Positions 25,192 through 36,714 are shown, numbered from the stretch's first letter. The stretch is 64,000 nucleotides of DNA from Fusibacter bizertensis (GCF_029914245.1 NZ_JARYZI010000010.1:62001-126000), one strand, 5' to 3'. Made by a program: numbers and translations. The notes: generated from the sequence alone by a model not told the origin.

Positions 25192-28100
25192 ATGAAGAAA
25201 AAGCTTGTTTTGATATTAACATTATTGACGATACTCAGTTCCATACCAATTAGCGGAATAGCATCATTTGCCTTAGTTGTAGGATCAACAAATGGTGAAG
25301 ATGTCGTTGTGACGGACGTAAAATACGCCATCACTCACAACGTCTTTCAAATCAATAGTGGTTATATAGAGATACTAGGTGAAAACATGAAAGATGTAGA
25401 AGTTTTGTTCGAAAAATACGGACAGGGCTTTGTTAGTATGGGAACAAGAGTTATCAACTCATCAACTTTCGTCAAATTTAACCTCAACAGTTCGGAAACA
25501 CAGTCTTTTATAGGAAGAGTTAGGATTGGTAATAGAACGATCAACTTAAACACAGGTACTTTTCCAAATATTCAAAGTTCAGACAAACAGACAGTTAACA
25601 AAGATGAATTTCCAAATAGCATCATCTTCACAGGTAACTATATGGATACTGTTAACACAGGCAATATCACAGGAACATATGGATCTGGACTTTCATCTGC
25701 ATCACTTGGAACTGGTTCTTCTCCATCGACACTTACGCTTACTAATCCATCAAACCCAGGGGCGCTTGGATATCAAAACATTATCCTTCGAAAATCAGTT
25801 GTTGCAGATCCAAACATAGAGATAGAATATACCTATCAAAATGCATTTAGGATCATAGAGAACCTCAACCTAGATGATGTGAGGATGTTTCCAAATACAG
25901 GTGCTAAGGGCGATATCGCAACAGGCGTTAAAGGAGATGAAGTTTACTTTAGAGCCGATAACTTTTCAGATACTAGAAACTACCAAGTGTACTTTTTAAA
26001 AGCACTTGATGGTTCTGATAAATATACATCAGTAAATAAAGCTGAGTTTGTATCACTTGGATTAAATGTCAACGGCAATGAGGACGTACTTACGGTACGT
26101 GTTCCTAGTAGTGCAGATTTTGAAAGACGTAATTACTACGTGGTCATCACCGATGAACAAAACGGACAAGTTGTAGCAGAGCAAGTCGTAAAAAGAGCTG
26201 ATGGCACATACGATGAATTTACAGTAATTCAAGCCGATTATAAACCCTCTATCGTCAGCATCTATCCTGAAAAAGGACCAGATACAGGTGGTAACGTAGA
26301 GGTAAAGGCACTTAATTTACTCACACTTAATATCCCTGACTTATCAACTACAGGTGCCTTCAAAGTACCTCCAACAGGAGAGACTAACGACGAGATACTT
26401 GTACTTAACTATGCAGATGGTATATACAAGAACGAAAACGTAACAATCGAGAGAAAAATCAACATGCAGATTGGTAAAAAAGTTAAGTTTCTAAGAGACA
26501 CAAACGGAGAGTTTCAAATCATAAAAGCAGCAACAGACCAGGTGATGGTCATAACAGATAGCGTCACCGATGCTGAAACAAGTCCGTTTAAAGATGTCGT
26601 CGTTGAGATACAGACCATACTTGAAATAAAAGATGGTGTCAATGCGGGGAAACAATTTATCTTTAACCAGATCATTACCGTACCCAATGGTTTTGAATTT
26701 GAACCAAGTACCTTTACACCGGTAATAGATTCTATACTACCTGATATGATTCAGATAGAAGATACTGCAACAGCTTACTCAAAATTTAAAAACGAAACTT
26801 TGATTTCGATCAAAGGCGATAAATTTCTAGTAGACCGTTTTGTAGATGCATCAGGTACAGTGATCACTAGAAAGCCAACAGTACTTGTAAAGAAAAATGA
26901 CAATAACACCTTTAACAATAGATATCAACTTGGATTTTTCCCGAACGAAGAATATACAAGTGGTGGCGTCACTGTAAGAGGGATTATCAAATACAAACTT
27001 AACGAAGATGATGCAGCTGAAATCGTACTCACATATGCAGATGGAAAACCTGTGCCACTTGATATGATCGTCCTCGACGATACAGGTAAATTAGTAGATG
27101 GTACATCTAACAACCAGATCGGAACAAAGATCTTGATAAGAGTACCAAACAGTGCACTTATAGCAGATGGTGGTATCAAACATATCCAGATCACCAACCC
27201 AACACGTAAATCTGCCGATTATGGTAAATCAAGTATCAAGTCAGATTTTGTTGAATTTGTAAAAACATCTGACATACCAGTAATTGAAAGTGTTAAGCCC
27301 AATATCATCACAGTAGATGGTGGCGAAGACATCGTTATTACGGGTTCAAACTTACAAAACGGTTTGAGACTTTTCTTAGATGGAGAAGAGATCACAACGT
27401 TTACAAGAGAACTAGATACAACAGGTAACAAAATCCTTGTAAAATTTAAAGCCCCACCAGGAAGAGAAGGCACAACTCAGATCCAGATTCTCAACCCAAG
27501 TGGTGGTTTATCAGTAAGTGACTTTACGTATGTAAAAACCTTTAATAAAGACCCAATCTTTACTAATTTTACACCGCCACTAGGCACTTATGGCACACTA
27601 GTCGTGGTCAATGGTGATAACTTCCTAAAACCAGACCCAACTGCCGTTACCGAAAGAGGTATAGATGCATACAGACTAATAGGAACACGCATCACACTAG
27701 ATGGTAAAGAAGTTAACTCATATAAAAAAGATACAGCAGGTAACATCATATTTGATGTTTATGCTGCTCCAGCAGAAGAAATCTTGATAAAAACAGATGC
27801 TGGAAAAGCCGTATATTCAAAATTTTCAAGTAACGCATACGTTATTGATCAAGGGAGTGGGGCGATAGCTACACTTTCAAACGATGCAGATGGAAATCCT
27901 GCGATTGCTACATCAACTAACAAATACGCCATCAAATATGTTGGTGGAGCATATCAAGCTTATGATCAAGCAGGTGTGCTAGTTGGCGGTGCAGCGGTTA
28001 CTTTTAATGCGGGCACAGGCGCTACAACAATAGCGATCAGTGGCGGACCAACATTTGTTGCGACCATGGACAACCATTTAATCCGCATAGGACTTAACGA

Positions 28101-31100
28101 TGAAGGTGAAAAGCAAGTATTTTTATCCGATTATAATGATTCTATAACGCTTAAATCAGCAGATAGCGAAAGATTTACGCTTTCATATAACTTTGCTGGT
28201 AACCCAATCCTTACAAATGGACGAGACAAAACATATACGATACGTTATGAAGATGTAGATATGATCGTGGCAGAAGATTCTCTAGGCTTTACAAGACCTG
28301 TCACAGTTAATGCACAGGGGATTGACCTTGACGGCACACAGCTCGATATGATAACCCCTTACACCGTAAACTCAGTTTCCGGTAGAATAGAGGGTAACCT
28401 TTCAAGAGTGCTTTCAAAGAACCAAATACTATTTACAGTACCTTATCTATCAACTGGAAAAGGATACAAAGACGTTGTCGTAGTGAACCCGGATACAAAA
28501 AGTGCAAGTAAAACGGGAAATGATGGTTTCTATTATATATCTCAAGCAACATCAAATCCGATTATCACAGATATTCAACCGCCTAAAGGTTCAGTAGATG
28601 GTGGATACTATGTTACGATCTCCGGTAGTGAATTCGAAGATGATGTTAGAGTGTTTATCGATTCAGTAGAAGTACCAAAAGCAGACACTTATGTTGCGCT
28701 TGATGGTTCTTGGATCAAGATCAAGATGCCTAAATCGATCAAAGATTTAAACCAAGATTATGGCGTAGATGAATTGCCAGTACCAGTGGTTATCGTCAAC
28801 CCAGATGGTGGAAATACAGGGAAAGATAAAGGTTTCACCTATATCATACCTTTGTCAGATCCGGTTATATCTAGAATCGTACCGACATCTGGTTCATCCA
28901 ACGGTGGTGAGATCGTAGAAATCATAGGTTATGAGTTTAGATTCTATGAACCCTATGAGAACTTAGTAGGTGGCCCAAGTTATGATATAGGCGATACTTT
29001 CGTAGATCAGTTTAAGAATGGTGTATGGGACGACCTTTTATCTTCAGGTGTTGATCCAGCTGCTGTCACAGAACTCCCTGAACTGATGAATCCATATTAT
29101 AGTATCTATTATGATTCAGTGATATTGCCAAAAGTTTACTTTGGTGAGAATGAGGCTAAGATTGTAGAGTATTCTAAAGGATTTATCAAAGTTATCACAC
29201 CAGCTCACGCTGCTGGTGCGGTAGATGTATATGTCATTAACAACGATTCAGGTGTGAGTAATAAAGTAAAATACACCTATAACGCAACGACGCCAGTTAT
29301 CACAAGCATCGTACCTAACTTTGGACGTAGACAAGGACAAGAACCAAAAGACATATATGGTTCAAAACTTTATAGGTCAGTAGTTTACGGTTACAAAGAT
29401 GACGATGAAACAACGATACAACTTCTCGATGGTGTTCAGGCACTTGTGAGATTTGGAACAGTAGATAATAGAAGCATCGACAGAAATTCAGCAAACTCAG
29501 GGCTCATTAACAACCAGCGTACCACCGTAAACTTAGATGGTGGGCTTACGATGAGTTATTATGGAGATTTGGGTGAAGTTAAGATCACACTTACAGAAAA
29601 CAACGTCATCTACTCAAGAACCTTTGACTATGATAACTCAGTGGTTTATGTCCCTATGGATATGCTACAGAACGCAGCAGGTGACTATTATGTACCAAAT
29701 GGACTCAAAAATGTAGATGCTTCAATTTACTCCGGTAATGTTTATGAGTATGTGAAGTTAGAAATAGCAGATAGACGGGTGTTTGTAGAACGAGGGTATG
29801 CACCTAAAACAACTTATGATAATGATACCCATGTAAAGGTAACCACGCCATCTTATTTCACCATAGGGACAGTTCAGATGGCTTACTATAACTCTGATGG
29901 TGGAAAAACGACAAAGACGTTTACCTATACGAACCCTGCAAGTGAACCAAAGATCTTTAACGTTGAACCGCAAACCTTATCTTTTGACGAGATGAAATGG
30001 CTCGTTGAAACCTCTATGGACGGCGGTATAGATATTGAGATCGTGGGTACTGATTTTAGAAGTAACGTACAAGTTTATATAGGTGCGTATAAAGCAACCA
30101 TAAAAGAACTTACAACAAAACAAATCAACGGCATCACATATGACCTTATCGTAGCTACGGTGCCAAAAGCCACGATAAATGATGTTGATAAAGAATATCC
30201 AATCATGATTCAAAATGAAGACAAGGGACTTGCTACGTCTGATAACTTGACAGACCTGATTGGACCGAACCACGGTGCAGAGACGCTGCCATTTTACTTT
30301 GTTTATAAGAAACCCTTATCAGGACCGAGGATTGATACTGTTTCACCCGTTAAAACATCGATTTATGGCGGCAATAAAGTCGTGATCACAGGTAGTGATT
30401 TTAGGGATGGCGCTTATGTAATCATAGGAACACGTGCAGGTATCCCGATCTATAACGGAGTGATCTCTGAACGAGGAACGATACTCACCTTTACAACACC
30501 GAATAATATGACGCTTGGTAAAAAGACCGTTCAAGTGTTAAATAACGACTATGGTATCGCTATTAAAAATGATGCGATCACAGTCGTATCCGCACCGACT
30601 TTATCACCAGTCATCACAGATGAAGATGGTAACCCAATAAATAGGATACACGTAACAGGTGGACAAGTCATTCAGCTTAAAGGAACAGGATTTGCAGAAG
30701 GTGCAAAAGTATACCTTGGTGGAGAGTGGTTAACAGCCACCGCGAAGGACAATATCCCAGAAGCAGATCAAGGTATCTATCGAGATGATACCATCCACTA
30801 TGTGAAAGATGGAAACTTAGCAACGAAAGTAGAGTTTGTAGACAGTGAAACGCTGCTTGTTACCACACCGGTAGTTGACTTTGAAGGCGATATCTCTATC
30901 GTCGTAAAAAACGCTGATGGTGGTACAACAGATAACAGTGTGAAACTAGAGTACACCGTTCCGATCCCTCAAGACCCAGCGGGTTTAAAAGTATCGGTAG
31001 TGGACAACAGATACATCAAACTCTATGATTACGTATCTGACACCGCAAGTTATTTTGAAATCTATGTTTATATAGGAATGAAAACAAATGCGGAACTTAC

Positions 31101-31947
31101 AAGTAACAACTATCGCGACTTTAAGTACCTAGGAATCACCAACATTGAACCCTACAAGATCACTACATTACCAGGACTTGATAACCTGAGTACTGCTGAG
31201 AGAGTGGTATTTGTCGTCAAAGCAGTGAACAAATTTGGTTCATCTGGATACTCTAACGTAGCAGCACTTACCTATGATAACGTGAAAGACATCAAAGAGT
31301 TAGGTCCAGAAGATCTAGATGGAGACTTGGGCGTACCAAGTGGCGAGGATTACAGTAGTATACAAAATGGTGGTGTGATCACGGTAAACTTAGCGACTAA
31401 GCTCAACACAGGGCTCTTAAACATCGACGTATCTGACAAGGTAACGGCAGGAACTTATATCAAACGCATCGTACTACCAGAAGCGCTTGTAAGAACAGGC
31501 TTAACAAGTATCACAGTTAACTATGGCACGAGTATGTATCGTTTTACACCAGTAGCGACAAACACAACTACATTTAAAAGTATAGCGGACCGTTATATCG
31601 CTTACACAAGAATTGTAGAAGACACAACGATGAATGCAAGTCGTGCTTACCTTACACCAAACATTAGAGGCAAGAAACAAGTTTCAAAAGTGCATAGTAT
31701 CTCATTTGATGCAAGTTCAAACGAAAGCACGAAAGCATTTACGCAATTAACCGCTACAATGGATATGACGATATACTATACACCAACAGGGATGACCACA
31801 TCTGATGAAGCGCAGATACAGCTTTATAAATACAATCAAAGTACAGGCACATATAGTATTGTAGTATCAACTGTTGATACGATCAACAACAGGGTTACTG
31901 CTAGAATCAAAGATGCAGGACATTATGTCCTGATGGGAAATCGCTAG
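25192..31947 (+). CDS. Giant secreted IPT/TIG-repeat protein
   Basis: 2251-aa exported protein: signal peptide MKKKLVLILTLLTILSSIP..., then about ten immunoglobulin-like IPT/TIG units, recognised by openings such as PVIESVKPNIITVDGGEDIVITGSNL, PIITDIQPPKGSVDGG and PRIDTVSPVKTSIYGGNKVVITGSDF. The C-terminus has a fibronectin-like part and a beta domain. There is no SLH domain and no LPXTG, so it must be held by other proteins, plausibly the two SLH proteins downstream (12 and 15 nt gaps). The start is ATG 25192 after GTGAGGTG; a GTG at 25168 lacks an SD. Probably a long cell-surface fibre or envelope scaffold. Confidence 0.85.
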   Translation: MKKKLVLILTLLTILSSIPISGIASFALVVGSTNGEDVVVTDVKYAITHNVFQINSGYIEILGENMKDVEVLFEKYGQGFVSMGTRVINSSTFVKFNLNSSETQSFIGRVRIGNRTINLNTGTFPNIQSSDKQTVNKDEFPNSIIFTGNYMDTVNTGNITGTYGSGLSSASLGTGSSPSTLTLTNPSNPGALGYQNIILRKSVVADPNIEIEYTYQNAFRIIENLNLDDVRMFPNTGAKGDIATGVKGDEVYFRADNFSDTRNYQVYFLKALDGSDKYTSVNKAEFVSLGLNVNGNEDVLTVRVPSSADFERRNYYVVITDEQNGQVVAEQVVKRADGTYDEFTVIQADYKPSIVSIYPEKGPDTGGNVEVKALNLLTLNIPDLSTTGAFKVPPTGETNDEILVLNYADGIYKNENVTIERKINMQIGKKVKFLRDTNGEFQIIKAATDQVMVITDSVTDAETSPFKDVVVEIQTILEIKDGVNAGKQFIFNQIITVPNGFEFEPSTFTPVIDSILPDMIQIEDTATAYSKFKNETLISIKGDKFLVDRFVDASGTVITRKPTVLVKKNDNNTFNNRYQLGFFPNEEYTSGGVTVRGIIKYKLNEDDAAEIVLTYADGKPVPLDMIVLDDTGKLVDGTSNNQIGTKILIRVPNSALIADGGIKHIQITNPTRKSADYGKSSIKSDFVEFVKTSDIPVIESVKPNIITVDGGEDIVITGSNLQNGLRLFLDGEEITTFTRELDTTGNKILVKFKAPPGREGTTQIQILNPSGGLSVSDFTYVKTFNKDPIFTNFTPPLGTYGTLVVVNGDNFLKPDPTAVTERGIDAYRLIGTRITLDGKEVNSYKKDTAGNIIFDVYAAPAEEILIKTDAGKAVYSKFSSNAYVIDQGSGAIATLSNDADGNPAIATSTNKYAIKYVGGAYQAYDQAGVLVGGAAVTFNAGTGATTIAISGGPTFVATMDNHLIRIGLNDEGEKQVFLSDYNDSITLKSADSERFTLSYNFAGNPILTNGRDKTYTIRYEDVDMIVAEDSLGFTRPVTVNAQGIDLDGTQLDMITPYTVNSVSGRIEGNLSRVLSKNQILFTVPYLSTGKGYKDVVVVNPDTKSASKTGNDGFYYISQATSNPIITDIQPPKGSVDGGYYVTISGSEFEDDVRVFIDSVEVPKADTYVALDGSWIKIKMPKSIKDLNQDYGVDELPVPVVIVNPDGGNTGKDKGFTYIIPLSDPVISRIVPTSGSSNGGEIVEIIGYEFRFYEPYENLVGGPSYDIGDTFVDQFKNGVWDDLLSSGVDPAAVTELPELMNPYYSIYYDSVILPKVYFGENEAKIVEYSKGFIKVITPAHAAGAVDVYVINNDSGVSNKVKYTYNATTPVITSIVPNFGRRQGQEPKDIYGSKLYRSVVYGYKDDDETTIQLLDGVQALVRFGTVDNRSIDRNSANSGLINNQRTTVNLDGGLTMSYYGDLGEVKITLTENNVIYSRTFDYDNSVVYVPMDMLQNAAGDYYVPNGLKNVDASIYSGNVYEYVKLEIADRRVFVERGYAPKTTYDNDTHVKVTTPSYFTIGTVQMAYYNSDGGKTTKTFTYTNPASEPKIFNVEPQTLSFDEMKWLVETSMDGGIDIEIVGTDFRSNVQVYIGAYKATIKELTTKQINGITYDLIVATVPKATINDVDKEYPIMIQNEDKGLATSDNLTDLIGPNHGAETLPFYFVYKKPLSGPRIDTVSPVKTSIYGGNKVVITGSDFRDGAYVIIGTRAGIPIYNGVISERGTILTFTTPNNMTLGKKTVQVLNNDYGIAIKNDAITVVSAPTLSPVITDEDGNPINRIHVTGGQVIQLKGTGFAEGAKVYLGGEWLTATAKDNIPEADQGIYRDDTIHYVKDGNLATKVEFVDSETLLVTTPVVDFEGDISIVVKNADGGTTDNSVKLEYTVPIPQDPAGLKVSVVDNRYIKLYDYVSDTASYFEIYVYIGMKTNAELTSNNYRDFKYLGITNIEPYKITTLPGLDNLSTAERVVFVVKAVNKFGSSGYSNVAALTYDNVKDIKELGPEDLDGDLGVPSGEDYSSIQNGGVITVNLATKLNTGLLNIDVSDKVTAGTYIKRIVLPEALVRTGLTSITVNYGTSMYRFTPVATNTTTFKSIADRYIAYTRIVEDTTMNASRAYLTPNIRGKKQVSKVHSISFDASSNESTKAFTQLTATMDMTIYYTPTGMTTSDEAQIQLYKYNQSTGTYSIVVSTVDTINNRVTARIKDAGHYVLMGNR

Positions 31948-31959
31948 GGAGGAGGACAC

Positions 31960-34900
31960 ATGAAAAAACTATTGGCATTATTATTAATCGTAAGCATGTT
32001 TTCATCAATGGTCGTCTTCGCAGCAGCACCATTTGATGTACCAGTACCTGAGTTTACAGCACTTAAGACAGATACTACAGGAGCGAATACCCTAACGGGA
32101 AGCATCAAAGGCAAAGACATCATCACAAACTCGTATTTTTCAGATATTAAAAACACCTATGGTCATGAAAGTATCGTTAGGATGGCAGCACTAGGTGTGA
32201 TCAAGCAATATGGCGACAAGAAATACTATCCTTCCTCAAAAGCAACTGGCTATGACATAATCGGTATGCTTGTAAGGATGCGTGGTAACGAGGCTGCAGT
32301 GATGCAAAGAGTTTATAATCTAGCAGGTTCATCGACAACACCTGCTAGACTTAAAACGTTGATGGATCAAGAATACCTTGTAGAAGCTCAAACGCTAGGG
32401 ATTGTAAACGCTACAGAGGTACTTAACTTAGGTCAACCGGCGACCAAAGAGACTTTGGCAGTTTGGACTGCTAGAGCTATAGGTTTAGCACCTATTTTCA
32501 ACCAACAGACTGTTTTCACTTACTCAGACTGGGCAAGTGTAAATCCTATTTACAGATCTTTAATAGAAGATATGACGACTAACGGGATCATACCACTGAA
32601 AAATGACGGTACATTTGCACCAAAAGAAAATGTAACAAGAGGTGAACTTGCTGTCATCTTGGCAGCCGCACTTGAAACTCAATATGCTGCAAGAACCATT
32701 ACCTCAGGTTTTGGACTTGTAATTGGTGTAAAACCAGAAACGATCTATAATAACGGCGATACTGTAAAGCGAAATACAATTACAGTTAAAAACACCGATG
32801 GTACTGTGACAAACTTAGTAAGTGAGACACACTCAAAAGGCAATCAGCAGTTTGATTATGTCACACACAAAAACGGGATTGTTTCAAACAACGGCAACTT
32901 AAAACTAGGAGATGAGATTGAATATGTGACACTTGCAGGTGCACTACAGTACGTTCAAGTCATTGATAACAATCTCATACTCGAAAAAATAGCAGCAAAT
33001 AGTGAAGCAGATCTTTATACAACTTTCCACTATGGTACTTTGGTAGATATCAACTCCAAGACCCAGTATAAAAATGGTACTACCGTAGTAACTGAGATCT
33101 ACCGAGTAGTAGACATCACAGGAGATGTGTTTGATATCTTAGTGGATGAAGACTTATATACAGGTCTTAGAGAAGACGTGATAACGTATAAAGAGAACGA
33201 AGTAGGTGGTGTTCACTTGTTAGAAATTGGCGACGTGATGGAATACCTTGTCAACGAAGACCGTGAGATTATCTATATCAAAGTTGCACCACTTGATAAA
33301 ACAACACTTTCAGGAACAGTAAGAGAGATTACCCCTTTATCTGCTGATGGGCCTGCTACCATGACCATCTATGGTTATGATGATAAAGTCTATCAGTTGC
33401 CTCTGGCACCTTATGCTAATTTAAGGATCAACGATAGGGTAACTGACATCAACAACTTCGTCTATGGCATGCCTGTAGATGTGGAGATATCTAACGGCTA
33501 TATCATCTTAGTCGAAGGTGAATCCTTTAGTGGTGAGCCCGGTTATATACCGAAGTACGGTAAGATGCGTATGGGGGATATCGTCACAGTTTATCAAAAC
33601 ACGTTCTCGGTTAAGTTAAACGATGGCACGACAGAATTTTATGACATAGACCAAACCACACAGTTTACCAAAGATGGTAATGTGGTGACTAAGGATGCTT
33701 TAAAATCAGGGATGGCAGTCAAAGTTTACTTTGATAACATTTCTACACTAGGTGCATCAAAAGTTGAGATCGAAGCACCAGAACTTCTCTTTGAGATCAT
33801 CTACAAGGGTAAGATTAAAAACGTTAACGGTGCTAGAAAAGAAATTCAGATTATTGGATCTGATGGTGTATCCAAACCAGAGTACATCTCAAATAACGAT
33901 TGGCTACCAGCTGAAAGTTATAGCATCAACCTCAAAACTGATGATAAAACAGAGTATTATGCTGGCAATCAAAAACTTACCATGACGGAACTTGAGCGTA
34001 ATTATTCTGGCTATCAGTTATACGCAGTTGTAAAAAAAGTCTTTGGTCAGCCAACTGTTGTTAGACTCAGCGTCAAAACTGGTGGAGAGATGATGTACTC
34101 AAGTACAGTTAGAACTGTAGATCATACACTTGGTAGTTTTGATATCTCAACTAAAGAAAACTTTAACATCACAGATGGAACCATCGTGATCAAAGATGGA
34201 CTTGTGGTGCCTTCTAGTCAACTTAAAGCGAGAGATACAGTCTTTGTTGTATCAGAAAGCCCAATGGGTGCATATGACAAAAACGCTATGGTTGTAAAAG
34301 TTGTGACACCTTATGACAACATCTTTGATAAGATCAGGATAGGTGCAGTTGAAACCGTCAACCCATCTAACATCACATTTAGAAACTATACGCAATATAC
34401 CAACAATTTCTTAAATGCAGTTAATCCAAACGAAACAGGTTATTATAAATTCTACACAGATAGTAAAATCGTAGATATAACTGATCCTACAAAGATCAAA
34501 ACTATAAAACCAGCTGATTTTTGGCATGATTCTTATGCAAGATCAGAGAATGTAGATACGACTTACAACAGCGCAACACCTGGATTACAATTTGAACGAT
34601 ATTATGCCTTTATGGTAGTCAACGAAGCTGATAGTGCAATTGTAGCGATGCACCTTAGACATAAAGGGCTATTGCCAGGACAAAACTTTGATGATACGCT
34701 CTATAAAGAGTCTGATATCGGAACTAAGTTAGAAGAGACTTTTACCGGAGCGGTTCTTTCAAGAGGAATTGTCACAAGTGATGATACAACATGGGATCGA
34801 CTAGAAATTACAGACTCTCATGACTGGACAGACTATACAGGACAGTGGACAGCAAATAAATCAAACATCTTTGTTAAATACACAGATGCCATTGTGATCA

Positions 34901-34998
34901 AGAACAATAGAGTCATCGATGTAGAAGATATCCAGATGGGTGATTATATCTATGTGATGCGTATTAAAGAAAATGCACTCGTTATCTTTGTGCAATAA
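31960..34998 (+). CDS. SLH-domain surface protein (1012 aa)
   Basis: Signal peptide (MKKLLALLLIVSMFSSMVVFA), then N-terminal SLH motifs from about residue 60 to 250 (YFSDIKNTYGHESIVRMAALGVI; YRSLIEDMTTNGIIPLKNDGTFAPKENVTRGELAVIL), which bind secondary wall polymer. A long beta-rich region of small repeated barrel-like modules (LEIGDVMEYLVNEDREIIYIKV; GDIVTVYQNTFSVKLNDGTTEFYDID) follows. It is cotranscribed with the giant IPT protein and a second SLH protein; SD GGAGGAGG. Likely an S-layer-associated anchor of the complex. Confidence 0.88.
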   Translation: MKKLLALLLIVSMFSSMVVFAAAPFDVPVPEFTALKTDTTGANTLTGSIKGKDIITNSYFSDIKNTYGHESIVRMAALGVIKQYGDKKYYPSSKATGYDIIGMLVRMRGNEAAVMQRVYNLAGSSTTPARLKTLMDQEYLVEAQTLGIVNATEVLNLGQPATKETLAVWTARAIGLAPIFNQQTVFTYSDWASVNPIYRSLIEDMTTNGIIPLKNDGTFAPKENVTRGELAVILAAALETQYAARTITSGFGLVIGVKPETIYNNGDTVKRNTITVKNTDGTVTNLVSETHSKGNQQFDYVTHKNGIVSNNGNLKLGDEIEYVTLAGALQYVQVIDNNLILEKIAANSEADLYTTFHYGTLVDINSKTQYKNGTTVVTEIYRVVDITGDVFDILVDEDLYTGLREDVITYKENEVGGVHLLEIGDVMEYLVNEDREIIYIKVAPLDKTTLSGTVREITPLSADGPATMTIYGYDDKVYQLPLAPYANLRINDRVTDINNFVYGMPVDVEISNGYIILVEGESFSGEPGYIPKYGKMRMGDIVTVYQNTFSVKLNDGTTEFYDIDQTTQFTKDGNVVTKDALKSGMAVKVYFDNISTLGASKVEIEAPELLFEIIYKGKIKNVNGARKEIQIIGSDGVSKPEYISNNDWLPAESYSINLKTDDKTEYYAGNQKLTMTELERNYSGYQLYAVVKKVFGQPTVVRLSVKTGGEMMYSSTVRTVDHTLGSFDISTKENFNITDGTIVIKDGLVVPSSQLKARDTVFVVSESPMGAYDKNAMVVKVVTPYDNIFDKIRIGAVETVNPSNITFRNYTQYTNNFLNAVNPNETGYYKFYTDSKIVDITDPTKIKTIKPADFWHDSYARSENVDTTYNSATPGLQFERYYAFMVVNEADSAIVAMHLRHKGLLPGQNFDDTLYKESDIGTKLEETFTGAVLSRGIVTSDDTTWDRLEITDSHDWTDYTGQWTANKSNIFVKYTDAIVIKNNRVIDVEDIQMGDYIYVMRIKENALVIFVQ

Positions 34999-35013
34999 TT
35001 TTAAGGAGCTATT

Positions 35014-36564
35014 ATGAAAGGGAAATGGAAGGTAAGTGCCATCTTGATGGTGGCACTGTTGTGGATCAGTTCATATGCATATGTATCACATGCTCAAGTA
35101 GTATGGATGGATGGAGGATTAATAGGGGACTTGATGATCTCAGGAACACACGAGTATCAAGAGCTTTGCTTCATCACGGGTGAGCCGGTGATTCTTAAGG
35201 GCACTGTAAAGCTACCTACCATCCCTACAAATAGTGATAAGTATTCTCTAAAATATACTTTTTCACTGAGTAACACTGCAAAAGGAATTACGCTGACAAG
35301 AGATGTAACTTTCGATGTTACAAAGACCACGACCACAGGAATCAATCAAACTGCTTATGAGAAAAAACTTACTAAATATACTGAAACCATTACCACTTCA
35401 GCCGGAGAGTTCACCCTTGGAAAGTATACGTTTAACGATAGCAGGCTTGTAGACAACACACCTGCAGTTGATTACTTTTCAGGGAACATCATCTCTGAAA
35501 GAACTTACTATCTAGATGGAGATTATCTTGAAAATCAAGGTTATGTAACTTATATCATCGATGCTAAGCCTATCGTAGGTTATGAACACCTCTATGGTAA
35601 CAATGAAACTTTAGTGGTAAAACAAGAAATTCAAAGTTATACACCAAACGCAAACTATGATCCAGCGGTGAGTGGCTCTAAGGAGTATGATGTTTGGACA
35701 GGTACAGTAGACGTAGGTATGTCTTCAAACAAGACTGTAAACTTTTTATATCAAGCAACAGATCCACAAAGTATCAGTTTTAGAGGCAATTACTTTCAAG
35801 TGACGAGCGAAGAAAATGTACTCACTTATAAATATTCATTGCCTATTGTTGCAAGTGGGAAAGTGGATACAGCGAGTACCAAGCGTAATACTGGTGAAGT
35901 TAACCTTAGTAAAGATGTCATATTAGAATCGAAGGCACTTGTAACCCCTAAGATTAGAGATATAGGTGGACACTGGGCTGAGAATGAAATCTTCCTTTTA
36001 ACATCACTTCAAATTTTTGATGTTGAAAAAGAATACTTTGTACCTTCTGCAACAATCTCTCGTCTTGATTTTGGCAAGGCTATGGTTGTGGCGATAAATG
36101 GTGCTTTGCCTGAACCGACATCAACAGCGATCATCAAACGTAGAAGACCGGGTGTTGAAACGCCTTTCCTTGACGTGATGGTAACTGATCCAGATTATCA
36201 CTATATCGAATTTATCAAAGAAAACGATATAATGGCAGGTAAAAATGGCTATTTTAAAGGAAGTGAACCGTTGACTCGTGCTGAGGCAATCACGATTATG
36301 ATTAAGGCACTTGGTCTTCAGTACATGGCACCTGCACCACCTTATGATACGGTATTTACAGATAACAAGTCTATCCCAGAATGGTCAAAAGATTATATCT
36401 ACATGGCAAATGAGATCGGACTTGTGACAGGCACCCCGGAAGGATACATCAATCCTAACAACTGGGTGACGAAAGACGAAGCAGCAGCTATGATCAATAA
36501 TTTTATCAATCATTTGAAAGATTATATCACTTATGATTATCGGGAGAAGATATTGAATCGATAG
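35014..36564 (+). CDS. SLH-domain surface protein (516 aa)
   Basis: Signal peptide (about 1-28), a unique N-terminal beta domain (about 30-310), then three C-terminal SLH motifs (IRDIGGHWAENEIFLL; FLDVMVTDPDYHYIEFIKENDIMAG; FTDNKSIPEWSKDYIYMANEIGLVTG). Last gene of the three-gene envelope operon, with AAGGAG before ATG. SLH at the C-terminus here and at the N-terminus in the neighbour suggests two anchors of different orientation for the same assembly. No enzymatic motif is seen. Confidence 0.88.
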   Translation: MKGKWKVSAILMVALLWISSYAYVSHAQVVWMDGGLIGDLMISGTHEYQELCFITGEPVILKGTVKLPTIPTNSDKYSLKYTFSLSNTAKGITLTRDVTFDVTKTTTTGINQTAYEKKLTKYTETITTSAGEFTLGKYTFNDSRLVDNTPAVDYFSGNIISERTYYLDGDYLENQGYVTYIIDAKPIVGYEHLYGNNETLVVKQEIQSYTPNANYDPAVSGSKEYDVWTGTVDVGMSSNKTVNFLYQATDPQSISFRGNYFQVTSEENVLTYKYSLPIVASGKVDTASTKRNTGEVNLSKDVILESKALVTPKIRDIGGHWAENEIFLLTSLQIFDVEKEYFVPSATISRLDFGKAMVVAINGALPEPTSTAIIKRRRPGVETPFLDVMVTDPDYHYIEFIKENDIMAGKNGYFKGSEPLTRAEAITIMIKALGLQYMAPAPPYDTVFTDNKSIPEWSKDYIYMANEIGLVTGTPEGYINPNNWVTKDEAAAMINNFINHLKDYITYDYREKILNR

Positions 36565-36591
36565 GTTCATTTGTTTTCTTTTTTACAAGGG

Positions 36592-36686
36592 AAGCCCGTG
36601 CCATATATTTCTTTTTCCAGTTCCAGTCCTCGGATGAAAACATATCCTGCGGAAGAACTTCCAAAAGAACTATATGGCACGGGCTT
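36592..36686. repeat. Long-arm hairpin element H1
   Basis: Perfect 16-nt arms (36592-36607 and 36671-36686) around a core with CCAGTTCCAGTCCTCGGATG and CTGCGGAAGAACTTCC. The core recurs nearly unchanged 112 nt downstream and inverted in H3, while the arms are unique. Confidence 0.85.
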
Positions 36687-36714
36687 CTATGTTGTGTTAA
36701 AAGAAAGTTTGGAT

